Assembly (NCBI GenBank): GCA_034112445.1
Contig: JAWUVI010000001.1
Span: forward strand, 59,800 to 123,799
DNA length: 64,000 nucleotides
Reading direction: 5' to 3'
Source of the DNA: Pelagadaptatus sp034112445
GTDB taxonomy: Bacteria > Pseudomonadota > Gammaproteobacteria > Pseudomonadales > Cellvibrionaceae
Part shown: positions 45,314 to 53,497 of the stretch, in pieces
How the letters are laid out: each line of letters starts with the position of its first letter
Position numbering within the stretch: position 1 is the stretch's first letter
The notes under the pieces: generated by a model
Database searches by the model: none
What the model saw: only the letters and a program-made list of their open reading frames with translations
Told to the model about the DNA's origin: nothing
Made by a program: the position numbers and the translations under genes

Positions 45314-46672
45314 TTATTTACCAATACAAAAGCTGGAAAAAATTCTTCCTAATAATGCATCAGGTGTAAATACACCTGTTATTTCATTTAGATGATTTTG
45401 CGTTTGACGAAGGTCTTCAGCTAACAACTCACCAGCACCAACAGATTCTAGTTGATGCTTTCCTACTATTAAGAAATCTAAGGCTTTATGGAGTGCATCA
45501 AGGTGGCGACGACGAGCCATAAAACCACCTTCTGACGTACCTGTATAGCCTATACAGTGTTTCAGGTGGTCTTTAAGTTTATCGATTGAATCACCGGTTT
45601 TGGCTGATAAAGATACGGTCGGTGTTGATAGAGAAAGATCGGTAATCCGATGGGGATTTAAATCACTTTTATTCCATATAAGAGTAAGGTGTGAATCATC
45701 ATTGAGCTGTTTTATAAATTCAGGCCATATTTCACTAGGCGTGTTGCCTTGTGCTGTTGAAGCGTCTACGACCATTAATATACGGTCAGCGTTATGAATT
45801 TCTTGCCACGCTTTTTGGATGCCTATTTGTTCAACTTCATTGTTGCTGTCGCGCAGACCAGCGGTATCAATAATGTGCAATGGCATACCATCAATATGTA
45901 TATGCTCACGTAAAACGTCGCGTGTAGTGCCCTCTATATGGGTCACAATGGCGGAATCACGACCAGATAAAGCATTTAATAAGCTTGATTTACCTGCGTT
46001 AGGTTTACCGGCGATAACCACCTTCATTCCTTCACGTAATATACTGCCTTGTTTGGCTGTCGCTAGAACATGGCGTAATTTTTCAATAATAATATTTAAG
46101 TCGGTTGAGACTTTGCCGTCGTTGAGGAAGTCAATTTCTTCTTCAGGAAAATCAATAGCCGCTTCAACGTATATTCTTAACTGTATAACAGATTCGACAA
46201 GTTGATGGATTTGGTCTGAAAAGGCGCCCTGTAAAGAGCTTACGGCATTTCTGGCTGCTTGTTCTGATGTGGCTTCAATAAGGTCGGCAATGGCTTCTGC
46301 TTGTGTCAGATCTATCTTGTCGTTTAAAAAAGCCCTTTCAGAAAATTCACCAGGTCTTGCTAACCTAGCGCCTAATTGCATCACTTGTTGCAGTAATATA
46401 TCTAGAATTACAGGTCCACCGTGGCCTTGTAACTCTAAGACATCTTCACCTGTAAATGAGTTTGGGTTAGGAAAAAACAACGCTATACCTTGGTCGATAA
46501 CGTGACTATTGGAATCAAAAAACGAGCCATAGAAGGCAGAACGGGGAAGAATAGTTTGATGCAGGATTTTTTCAGTGATGGAGATAACATTCGGGCCTGA
46601 AACCCGGATGATACCAACACCACCCTTACCGGGCGGTGTTGCTATGGCTGCAATTGTATCGTTGACGGACAT
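45314..46672 (-). CDS. mnmE: tRNA modification GTPase MnmE
   Basis: GTPase that works with MnmG on wobble uridines. The 452 residues have the N-terminal formyl-folate-binding domain (DTIAAIATPPGKGGVGIIR), a helical middle, the G domain with GKPNAGKSS at 222-230, DTAGLRDS and NKSD, and the C-terminal CIGK with the conserved cysteine at 449. It lies nine bases downstream of yidC and ends at the edge of the DnaA-box cluster that separates it from mnmG. Confidence 0.97.
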   Translation of the reverse strand: MSVNDTIAAIATPPGKGGVGIIRVSGPNVISITEKILHQTILPRSAFYGSFFDSNSHVIDQGIALFFPNPNSFTGEDVLELQGHGGPVILDILLQQVMQLGARLARPGEFSERAFLNDKIDLTQAEAIADLIEATSEQAARNAVSSLQGAFSDQIHQLVESVIQLRIYVEAAIDFPEEEIDFLNDGKVSTDLNIIIEKLRHVLATAKQGSILREGMKVVIAGKPNAGKSSLLNALSGRDSAIVTHIEGTTRDVLREHIHIDGMPLHIIDTAGLRDSNNEVEQIGIQKAWQEIHNADRILMVVDASTAQGNTPSEIWPEFIKQLNDDSHLTLIWNKSDLNPHRITDLSLSTPTVSLSAKTGDSIDKLKDHLKHCIGYTGTSEGGFMARRRHLDALHKALDFLIVGKHQLESVGAGELLAEDLRQTQNHLNEITGVFTPDALLGRIFSSFCIGK

Positions 46673-46681
46673 ACTAGTAAG

Positions 46682-48367
46682 TTAGCTGCTTTCGCCAGCC
46701 TCAATACGCTTCGTAATAAAGTATTGTTGGGTTATAGATAAGGTGTTATTAACTACCCAATACAATACTAAGCCTGCAGGGAACCATAAAAACATAAAGG
46801 TAAAGACGATAGGCATCATTTGCATAATACGCGCTTGAGTAGGATCGGGAGGTGTAGGGTTTAGTTTTTGTTGAATCCACATTGTCACACCCATTATTAA
46901 GGGCAAGACAAAGTAAGGATCTTTAACTGAGAGATCAGCAATCCAGCCAAAGAATGGGGTATGGCGAAGCTCAACACTTTCCATTAATACCCAGTATAAA
47001 GAAATAAACACAGGCATTTGAACCAATATAGGCAGGCAACCACCAAGAGGATTAATCTTTTCTTTCTTATAAAGCTTCATCATCTCTTGAGACATACGTT
47101 GGCGGTCATCGCCGTAAAGCTCTTTCATTCGCTGCATTTCTGGGCCGAACTTTCTCATCTTAGCCATTGAGCGATAACTCGTGGCTGACAAAGGAAAGAA
47201 TACTGCTTTAATCAACACTGTTACGGCGATAATAGACCAACCCCAACTTCCTAAAATGCCATAAATATAATTAAGGACATGAAACAATGGCTTAGCAACC
47301 ATCCACAACCAACCATAATCAACAGTGAGATCAAGATATTCAGAAATATCTTCTAAACGGTCTATGTTTTTAGGGCCAGCGTAAAAGTCAGCTTTGATAA
47401 CACTTTGTGTTTTTGGGCTAACTGAAACCTGTGGGCTAGTAAAACCTAGTAAATACATATCACCATTGGTTTTACGCAAATTAAAACTGTTAGTCGTAGT
47501 GCTATCTGGGATCCAAGCGCTCAAAAAGTAATGCTGGACCATAGCAACCCAACCACCTTCGATAGTGGTTTTAAAGCTGCCGTCATCGGCAAGGTCACCA
47601 AAGTCTAGTTTCTTATAGTTTTCTTCGGTGGTTGTTAGGGCGGCCCCAAGATAAGGCTGCATACCCATAGCGGTAGTTTTTACTGGGTTGTGGCTGTCCC
47701 TTTTTATTTGGGCAAATAAGCCAGCAGACCAATCAGAATTACTTTGGTTGTCAATAATGTACTCAAGATTAATTAAGTTATCACCACGACGAAAAGTAAA
47801 TCGCTTAGTAATATATACCGAACCTTGTTCCATCAACAAATCTACAACGATGGTGTCATCTCCATCACTAAGAGAGTAATGGTTTTTAGCGCTACGAAAG
47901 TTAGGACGCCCTTCAGATGTATCTGTACCGTTTTTACCAATTAAACCACTTTGAGCGATATAGGTTGTCTGCGAAGTTCTATTGAGTAAAACAAAAGGAT
48001 CGTTCGGCGTATCAATTTCCGCAAAGTGTTTTGGCAAGGCTACTTTTACAATATCACCACCGTGTGTATCAATTAATACAATTAGGTTATCGGTAGTCAC
48101 TTGAATAAGCTGTTGTTGACCAGTGCTTTCCAGATCAGGAGCCTGTTCAATATCGTCTAGTTTTGCTACAACAGGGATGTCGCTGTTTACATTATCACTG
48201 ATAGTAACGGCCGGAGCTCCAGATGAAAGAGTTGTAGAGTTGTTAGCAGTGAGAGTCTCTTGAGAAACCTCAGGCTGATTTCTTTCTTGAAAATCACCCC
48301 ACTCATTAATGAGTAATACCGATACAACAGCAATTGCTGCAAGAAAAAATGTACGTTGCCAATCCAT
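46682..48367 (-). CDS. yidC: Membrane protein insertase YidC
   Basis: Inserts and folds inner-membrane proteins, including F0 c subunit. The 561 residues are full length for a gammaproteobacterium: N-terminal helix (about 5-22), a large periplasmic beta-sandwich domain (about 55-340), then the conserved core with five helices, including GSWGWSIIAVTVLIKAVFFPLSATSYRSMAKM in pieces and the PLGGCLPILVQMPVFISLYWVL block. It follows yidD by 15 bases. Confidence 0.97.
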   Translation of the reverse strand: MDWQRTFFLAAIAVVSVLLINEWGDFQERNQPEVSQETLTANNSTTLSSGAPAVTISDNVNSDIPVVAKLDDIEQAPDLESTGQQQLIQVTTDNLIVLIDTHGGDIVKVALPKHFAEIDTPNDPFVLLNRTSQTTYIAQSGLIGKNGTDTSEGRPNFRSAKNHYSLSDGDDTIVVDLLMEQGSVYITKRFTFRRGDNLINLEYIIDNQSNSDWSAGLFAQIKRDSHNPVKTTAMGMQPYLGAALTTTEENYKKLDFGDLADDGSFKTTIEGGWVAMVQHYFLSAWIPDSTTTNSFNLRKTNGDMYLLGFTSPQVSVSPKTQSVIKADFYAGPKNIDRLEDISEYLDLTVDYGWLWMVAKPLFHVLNYIYGILGSWGWSIIAVTVLIKAVFFPLSATSYRSMAKMRKFGPEMQRMKELYGDDRQRMSQEMMKLYKKEKINPLGGCLPILVQMPVFISLYWVLMESVELRHTPFFGWIADLSVKDPYFVLPLIMGVTMWIQQKLNPTPPDPTQARIMQMMPIVFTFMFLWFPAGLVLYWVVNNTLSITQQYFITKRIEAGESS

Positions 48368-48382
48368 GAGATATTTCTACCG

Positions 48383-48634
48383 TTAAGATGAATGTTTATG
48401 GTTGTGTGATTCAGAGCAAGCTTCAGGAACTAAATCAATTCCGCCTGAATGCCAGGGATGACATTTTAGCAGCCTGCGAACCGTAAGATAAAAACCTTTT
48501 AAAAAGCCATGTTGTTCAAGAGCCTGTTCAGCATAGTGAGAGCAGGTTGGATAAAACCGACACTGATTTCCAATCCATGGACTTAATAAATAACGATAAC
48601 AGTGGATAAATTTTATCGCTATTTTGCTGATCAT
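48383..48634 (-). CDS. yidD: Membrane protein insertion efficiency factor YidD
   Basis: Small protein that assists membrane insertion. The 83 residues include an N-terminal amphipathic segment and the diagnostic CRFYPTCSHYAEQAL followed by RRLLKCHPWHSGGIDLVP. Its ATG overlaps the rnpA stop by one base (TAATG), the usual coupling between these genes. Confidence 0.96.
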   Translation of the reverse strand: MISKIAIKFIHCYRYLLSPWIGNQCRFYPTCSHYAEQALEQHGFLKGFYLTVRRLLKCHPWHSGGIDLVPEACSESHNHKHSS

Positions 48635-49011
48635 TACTGAGCCTTTTCTTTATTTACTTTTTGGATAATCTTGAGCCACTGTTTATTAAAAAGCTGATGC
48701 AGTTGCTCATTGTCTAATTTATCTAAACCGCGGCGAGCAAGAACGACAAAATCAAGATTGGGTAATGCGTGCTGATTCAACCGAAAGGTTTCGCGCAGTA
48801 TACGCTTGATTCGATTACGTTGAACGGCTAAACGGATATTTTTTTTGGCTATCACTAAACCCATCCGAGGATTGGTTAATTGATTTGGCCTAGATAAAAC
48901 CAGAAGGTGTTGATTTGAAACTCGGAAGGGGGCGTCGTCAAAAACGAGCTTATAGTCTCTGGCGTTTAATAGGCGAAGATGTTTACTGAATAGAAACATC
49001 TTATGCGCCAC
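48634..49011 (-). CDS. rnpA: Ribonuclease P protein component
   Basis: Protein subunit of RNase P, which trims tRNA 5' ends. The 125 residues contain RLLNARDYKLVFDD and the RNR motif block KKNIRLAVQRNRIKRILRETFR (about 55-76), plus DFVVLARRGLDKLDN. The start is GTG at 49011; an ATG at 48999 is an alternative and neither has a strong ribosome site, which fits coupling to rpmH 31 bases upstream. Confidence 0.94.
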   Translation of the reverse strand: MAHKMFLFSKHLRLLNARDYKLVFDDAPFRVSNQHLLVLSRPNQLTNPRMGLVIAKKNIRLAVQRNRIKRILRETFRLNQHALPNLDFVVLARRGLDKLDNEQLHQLFNKQWLKIIQKVNKEKAQ

Positions 49012-49042
49012 GCCAGAATCTACTTATTGATAATAGCGTTAT

Positions 49043-49177
49043 TTATGCCGCTAACTCTTTACGACCTTTAGAGCGACGACGAGCTAGAACTCGACGGCCG
49101 GCTTTAGTCGCCATGCGTGAACGAAATCCGTGAGTGCGTTTACGCTTTATTACGCTAGGTTGAAATGTTCTTTTCAT
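49043..49177 (-). CDS. rpmH: 50S ribosomal protein L34
   Basis: Ribosomal protein of the large subunit, 44 residues, too short for most open-frame lists. The translation starts MKRTFQPSVIKRKRTHGFRS and continues with MATKAGRRVLARRRSKGRK, ending ELAA, which is the canonical L34. It heads the rpmH-rnpA-yidD-yidC-mnmE operon. Its promoter is at 49294-49322, giving a leader of about 110 bases. Confidence 0.97.
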   Translation of the reverse strand: MKRTFQPSVIKRKRTHGFRSRMATKAGRRVLARRRSKGRKELAA

Positions 49178-49293
49178 GGGACTGTATCCTGCAATAGTCG
49201 ATCAAAATAAGATGTGAAATCTGGGTTCTTCTCTTCATCCATATACTCTACTTGAGAGATATAGGAATAAGTAGTTCCGAAAAAGAGGCGCGA

Positions 49294-49322
49294 ATTCTAT
49301 TGGATTAATCAATTAAAATCAA
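49294..49322 (-). promoter_or_regulatory. Sigma-70 promoter of rpmH
   Basis: On the minus strand TTGATT-N17-TAGAAT is followed by a G+C-rich TCGCGCC discriminator, as in stringently controlled ribosomal promoters. It lies about 117 bases before the rpmH start. Confidence 0.75.
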
Positions 49323-49399
49323 TGCTTTGTAACTATTAAACGGTATTTATTTAGCCTAATGGATGTTTATTGCTCACATACAACTTTTACCCAAGTTAC

Positions 49400-49620
49400 C
49401 AATAGTTTATCCACAGTATTATCCACAACGCATGGTGGTTGTCGAATATAAATAATTTCTATTAGTGTTTATAACCCATTGATTTAAAACAAATAAATAA
49501 ACATTAGGGTATTAGATGTATTTATTTGTGGATAACAAGGGGGGGTTTGGATTAAAATAATCCACTGTTTTTTAACTACTATAACAACAGATATGTACGT
49601 TTATAAAAATCTGTTGAAAA
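49400..49620. other. Candidate origin element 2: DnaA boxes between rpmH and dnaA
   Basis: Three perfect DnaA boxes lie here: TTATCCACA at 49407-49415 and 49419-49427, both on the plus strand 12 bases apart, and TGTGGATAA at 49527-49535 in reverse. Between them is an AT-rich stretch (about 49440-49525). A run of seven G follows at 49539-49545. This rpmH-dnaA gap is the position of oriC in pseudomonads, and the boxes may also autoregulate dnaA. Confidence 0.7.
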
Positions 49621-49638
49621 AAGCGTATTTTCGCTTTT
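49619..49638 (+). other. Hairpin before the dnaA ribosome site
   Basis: AAAAGCG (49619-49625) pairs with CGCTTTT (49632-49638) around a six-base loop, ending five bases before the GGAG of dnaA. It could affect dnaA translation or act as a weak attenuator. Confidence 0.45.
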
Positions 49639-49653
49639 CTTTTGGAGTAATTT

Positions 49654-51123
49654 TTGCCTGAATCAGTTTGGAATAAGTGTATTGGTTGTTTACAAAATGA
49701 ATTGCCTATTCAGCAGTTTAATACGTGGATAAAACCGTTGCAGGTAAGTCCGGAATCAAAAGAAAATAGCTTGAAACTGATTGCTCCGAATCGATTTATA
49801 TTGGACTGGGTCAGCGACAAGTTTTTGGATAGAATTCGTGAGCTTGTTAGTGAGGATGCAGACCTGATGAACTTCAGTGTTGAGCTGGATGTTTTGGCTC
49901 AGTCAGAAAGGGGGCGCTTTCAAAGAAGGCCGCAAGCTGTTGTTGAAATACCGCCACAAAGAAATCCAGAAATAACACCGGTTGGCCGTGAAGCTTCAAG
50001 CGCTTTAAAGCCGCCAGCAGTAGATGTTAGGCACTCGGTAGCGGCATTACCGAACCAAAGCAATAGAAGTGGTCACGCTGATATAGAGGGTGGCATCAAG
50101 CACAACAGTAGTTTGAACAGTAATTTCACGTTTGAAAGTTTTGTACAGGGCAAGTCCAATCAGTTGGGTGTTGCTGCGGCGAGACAAGTTTCTGAAAATC
50201 CAGGAGGATCATATAACCCACTGTTTATTTATGGTGGTGTTGGCCTTGGGAAAACACATTTGATGCACGCGGTGGGTAATGCTCTCTTAGAAAGAGATCC
50301 TCACAAAAAAGTTATCTATCTTCACTCAGAAAGATTTGTAGCTGATATGGTTAAAGCATTACAGCTTAATGCGATCAATGACTTCAAGCGTTATTATAGA
50401 TCGGTAGACGCGTTATTAATTGATGATATCCAGTTCTTTGCAGGTAAAGAACGATCCCAGGAAGAATTTTTTCACACCTTTAATGCTTTGCTAGAGGGCG
50501 GCCAGCAAATTATTCTGACTTGTGATCGATACCCCAAAGAAATTCATGGTTTAGAAGAAAGACTAAAATCTCGATTTGGTTGGGGTTTGACGGTTGCTGT
50601 TGAACCGCCAGAGCTAGAAACTAGAGTTGCAATTTTGATGAAGAAAGCGGCTCAGGTTCAAGTTAATTTGGGGCATGAGCCTGCGTTCTTTATTGCTCAG
50701 AGAATCCGCTCTAATGTTCGAGAGTTAGAAGGTGCGTTAAAGCGAGTAATTGCTAATGCCCACTTTACCGGTAGAGACATAGATATTCCATTGGTTAAAG
50801 AATCGCTAAAAGACTTATTGGCTCTGCAGGATAAGCAGGTCAGTATTGATAATATTCAACGAGTAGTAGCCGAGTATTACAAAATAAAAATAAGCGATCT
50901 TCTTTCAAAAAGGCGCAGTCGATCTGTGGCTAGACCGCGACAAGTGGCAATGTCTTTAGCTAAGAAATTAACGAACCACAGCCTTCCTGAGATTGGAGAG
51001 GCGTTCGGCGGCCGTGATCACACCACTGTTTTACACGCGTGTAGAAAAATAAAATCATTGCGAGAAGAAGATGTTGATATGCGTGAGGATTGGCAAAATC
51101 TAAAGCGTTCATTAACCAGCTGA
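49654..51123 (+). CDS. dnaA: Chromosomal replication initiator DnaA
   Basis: Binds DnaA boxes, unwinds the origin and loads the helicase. The 489 residues show domain I (WNKCIGCLQNELPIQQFNTWIKPLQ, first about 80), a variable linker, the AAA+ domain with Walker A GGVGLGKTH at 194-202, IDDIQFFAGKERSQEEFFHTFN, and the C-terminal box-binding IGEAFGGRDHTTVLHACRKI. The start is TTG with GGAG six bases upstream; no ATG fits the conserved N-terminus. It heads dnaA-dnaN-recF-gyrB. Confidence 0.96.
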   Translation: MPESVWNKCIGCLQNELPIQQFNTWIKPLQVSPESKENSLKLIAPNRFILDWVSDKFLDRIRELVSEDADLMNFSVELDVLAQSERGRFQRRPQAVVEIPPQRNPEITPVGREASSALKPPAVDVRHSVAALPNQSNRSGHADIEGGIKHNSSLNSNFTFESFVQGKSNQLGVAAARQVSENPGGSYNPLFIYGGVGLGKTHLMHAVGNALLERDPHKKVIYLHSERFVADMVKALQLNAINDFKRYYRSVDALLIDDIQFFAGKERSQEEFFHTFNALLEGGQQIILTCDRYPKEIHGLEERLKSRFGWGLTVAVEPPELETRVAILMKKAAQVQVNLGHEPAFFIAQRIRSNVRELEGALKRVIANAHFTGRDIDIPLVKESLKDLLALQDKQVSIDNIQRVVAEYYKIKISDLLSKRRSRSVARPRQVAMSLAKKLTNHSLPEIGEAFGGRDHTTVLHACRKIKSLREEDVDMREDWQNLKRSLTS

Positions 51124-51190
51124 AAAACAGCCAACTGATTAACACCTAATAATAAACATATTTCAATTTAGAATTAAAAGAGACTCGAAT

Positions 51191-52291
51191 ATGAATTTCA
51201 CAGTAACAAGAGAAGCCTTATTAAAACCGTTGCAGCTTGTGGCGGGTGTTGTTGAGCGTCGTCAAACATTACCTGTGCTGGCGAATATATTGGTGGTTCT
51301 AGATGAATCGCACCTATCTTTAACTGGTACAGATCTTGAGGTTGAGATTGTTGCTCGAGTCGAGTTGGATCAACCGAGTGAATCCGGCGAGTTAACAGTG
51401 CCAGCACGTAAGTTGGTCGATATTTGTAGGTCCTTACCTGATGATGCTGTTTTAAGCTTCTCGGAAGAAAATAATCGAGTCATTTTAAAGTCTGGACGTA
51501 GCCGTTTTACACTATCAACATTACCCGCCAACGACTTTCCAAATGTAGAGCAGTCTGAAGGCGATTTAACCTTTCACTGTGAGCAGCAGGATATTAAAAG
51601 ACTTATCGATAGAACTAGCTTCGCTATGGCCCAGCAGGATGTTCGGTATTATTTAAATGGTATGTTGTGGGAAGTTCAGCAGGGTCAATTACGCGCTGTA
51701 TCTACCGATGGGCATAGATTAGCTATGTGTACCCGTGCAGTATCGGTAAACACAGAAGAAACAGTACACGCTATTTTACCAAGAAAAGGTGTTATTGAGC
51801 TCTCGCGATTATTGGATGGAGAGGGTGACGCCGAGGTCATTCTCAGTACCAATCACATTAGGGTCGTTACAGAAGAATATACATTCACCTCAAAATTAGT
51901 AGATGGTAAGTTCCCTGATTACGAAAGGGTGCTACCAAAAGGCGGCGATAAGTTTGTGTTCGGAGATCGCACTGAGCTGAAGCAAGCTTTCACGAGAACC
52001 TCTATTTTGTCTAATGAGAAGTACCGTGGTGTACGCCTGTTATTAAATAGCGGGCTATTAACTATTATTGCCAACAACCCCGAACAAGAAGAAGCAGAGG
52101 AGCAAGTCGTTGTAGACTACTCAGGTGATTCATTAGAGATTGGTTTTAATGTTAGCTATCTTCAGGATGTTACTAGTGTGTTAACTACCGACAATATTAA
52201 AATCACTCTATCGGATACTAATAGCAGCGCTTTGGTTGAGGAACCTGATGGTGGTGATTCAGTTTATGTTGTTATGCCTATGCGACTGTAA
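51191..52291 (+). CDS. dnaN: DNA polymerase III beta sliding clamp
   Basis: Ring-shaped clamp that tethers polymerase III to DNA. The 366 residues equal the E. coli length. MNFTVTREALLKPLQLVAGVVERRQTLPVL at the N-terminus (in pieces), SGRSRFTLSTLPANDFPN, STDGHRLAMC and the C-terminal VYVVMPMRL are clamp hallmarks. It lies 67 bases after dnaA and 22 before recF. Confidence 0.97.
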   Translation: MNFTVTREALLKPLQLVAGVVERRQTLPVLANILVVLDESHLSLTGTDLEVEIVARVELDQPSESGELTVPARKLVDICRSLPDDAVLSFSEENNRVILKSGRSRFTLSTLPANDFPNVEQSEGDLTFHCEQQDIKRLIDRTSFAMAQQDVRYYLNGMLWEVQQGQLRAVSTDGHRLAMCTRAVSVNTEETVHAILPRKGVIELSRLLDGEGDAEVILSTNHIRVVTEEYTFTSKLVDGKFPDYERVLPKGGDKFVFGDRTELKQAFTRTSILSNEKYRGVRLLLNSGLLTIIANNPEQEEAEEQVVVDYSGDSLEIGFNVSYLQDVTSVLTTDNIKITLSDTNSSALVEEPDGGDSVYVVMPMRL

Positions 52292-52313
52292 ATAATCATT
52301 AGAGTATTATTTA

Positions 52314-53420
52314 ATGTTGCTACGGTGCTTAAAAGTCACCGACTTTCGTAATTTAAAGACCATAGACATTGAGTTGGGTGACCGACTCAATGTTTTTTTT
52401 GGTGACAATGGTAGTGGTAAAACATCACTCCTTGAGTCTATCCACACCCTGTCCAGTTCCCGCTCTTTTCGTTCCCGTAAATATAAATCACTAATAAATC
52501 ATTCGGCAGATCAATATACGCTTTTTTGCTCTATCGAGAGTAAGGATGCACGTACAACTATTGGTATTCAGAGAGCCAACACTGGTTCATCATTGATTCG
52601 GGTTAATCAAAAAAACATCTACACATCATCCGCCCTTGCTGAGCTATTACCAGTTAGGGTTATAGACGCGTACAGTTTTTCTGTATTGGATGGCTCCCCA
52701 CATGAAAGGCGTAAGCTACTCGATTGGTTGGTGTTTCACGTGGAACATCGTTTTTTAAATGCATGGAAAGGCTATGAAAAGTGTATTAAGCAGCGCAATA
52801 CACTGCTCCGGCATGATAAAATAGACCAACAACAGCTGCAGCCGTGGGACGATAAGTTAAGCTCTTTAGCTATAGAGGTGGATACCTACAGGCAGGTCGG
52901 GTTTGAGTTGCTCAACAATGAATTCAAGCGGCTTATAGCGGATGTAGCTGAACTGCCTGAAGGTATTGAATTAACCTACAGAAGGGGGTGGGATAAGGAT
53001 ACGGATTACGCAGACTACTTAAAGCTACATCAGGAGCGAGACATTCACCTTGGTTATACCCGTCAAGGCCCGCATCGTGCAGATATTAAGGTGAGCGCTG
53101 GTTTAAGTTTGGCGGCAGATGTTTTATCTCGTGGCCAGCAAAAAATGGTCATCTGCGCATTGATGTTGGCTCAGGGTAGGGTTTTTACCAATACCCAACA
53201 AAGGCAGTGTGTCTATTTGGTTGATGATCTCGTTGCTGAGCTGGATGCTCAGTTTAGGGTTAAATTATGTGGGTGGCTGTACGATTTGGGATCCCAGGTT
53301 GTTATAACCGGGGTTGAAGCTGATCCAGTGTTGATCGCGTGGCCCAACCAAGATGTTTTTAATACGCAAGTGTTTCACGTGGAACATGGGTGTGTTACTG
53401 AGAATAAGACGAATAAATAG
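52314..53420 (+). CDS. recF: DNA replication and repair protein RecF
   Basis: ABC-type ATPase that helps load RecA at gaps. The 368 residues begin MLLRCLKVTDFRNLKTI and contain Walker A GDNGSGKT (30-37), the RRKLLDWLVFHVEHRFLNAW block, the signature LSRGQQKMVICALMLAQG and Walker B VYLVDDLVAELD. Two stretches encode VFHVEH, at 140-145 and 353-358; both coincide with identical parS sequences. Length is slightly above E. coli (357) because of a short C-terminal tail. Confidence 0.96.
   Translation: MLLRCLKVTDFRNLKTIDIELGDRLNVFFGDNGSGKTSLLESIHTLSSSRSFRSRKYKSLINHSADQYTLFCSIESKDARTTIGIQRANTGSSLIRVNQKNIYTSSALAELLPVRVIDAYSFSVLDGSPHERRKLLDWLVFHVEHRFLNAWKGYEKCIKQRNTLLRHDKIDQQQLQPWDDKLSSLAIEVDTYRQVGFELLNNEFKRLIADVAELPEGIELTYRRGWDKDTDYADYLKLHQERDIHLGYTRQGPHRADIKVSAGLSLAADVLSRGQQKMVICALMLAQGRVFTNTQQRQCVYLVDDLVAELDAQFRVKLCGWLYDLGSQVVITGVEADPVLIAWPNQDVFNTQVFHVEHGCVTENKTNK
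52732..52747. promoter_or_regulatory. parS site 1 inside recF
   Basis: The 16 bases TGTTTCACGTGGAACA match the palindromic ParB-binding site parS. The left half is the Bacillus-type form and the right half the pseudomonad form. It encodes part of VFHVEH in RecF. Confidence 0.88.
53371..53386. promoter_or_regulatory. parS site 2 inside recF
   Basis: A second copy of TGTTTCACGTGGAACA, identical to the first and in the same orientation and codon phase, lies 639 bases downstream near the 3' end of recF. Confidence 0.88.
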
Positions 53421-53497
53421 AAAAGCAAGAACACAACAATAACGGGGCACTTAGCGCCGTTTATAAAAATGATAAAACCTCATTTGGAGTGGGAATA

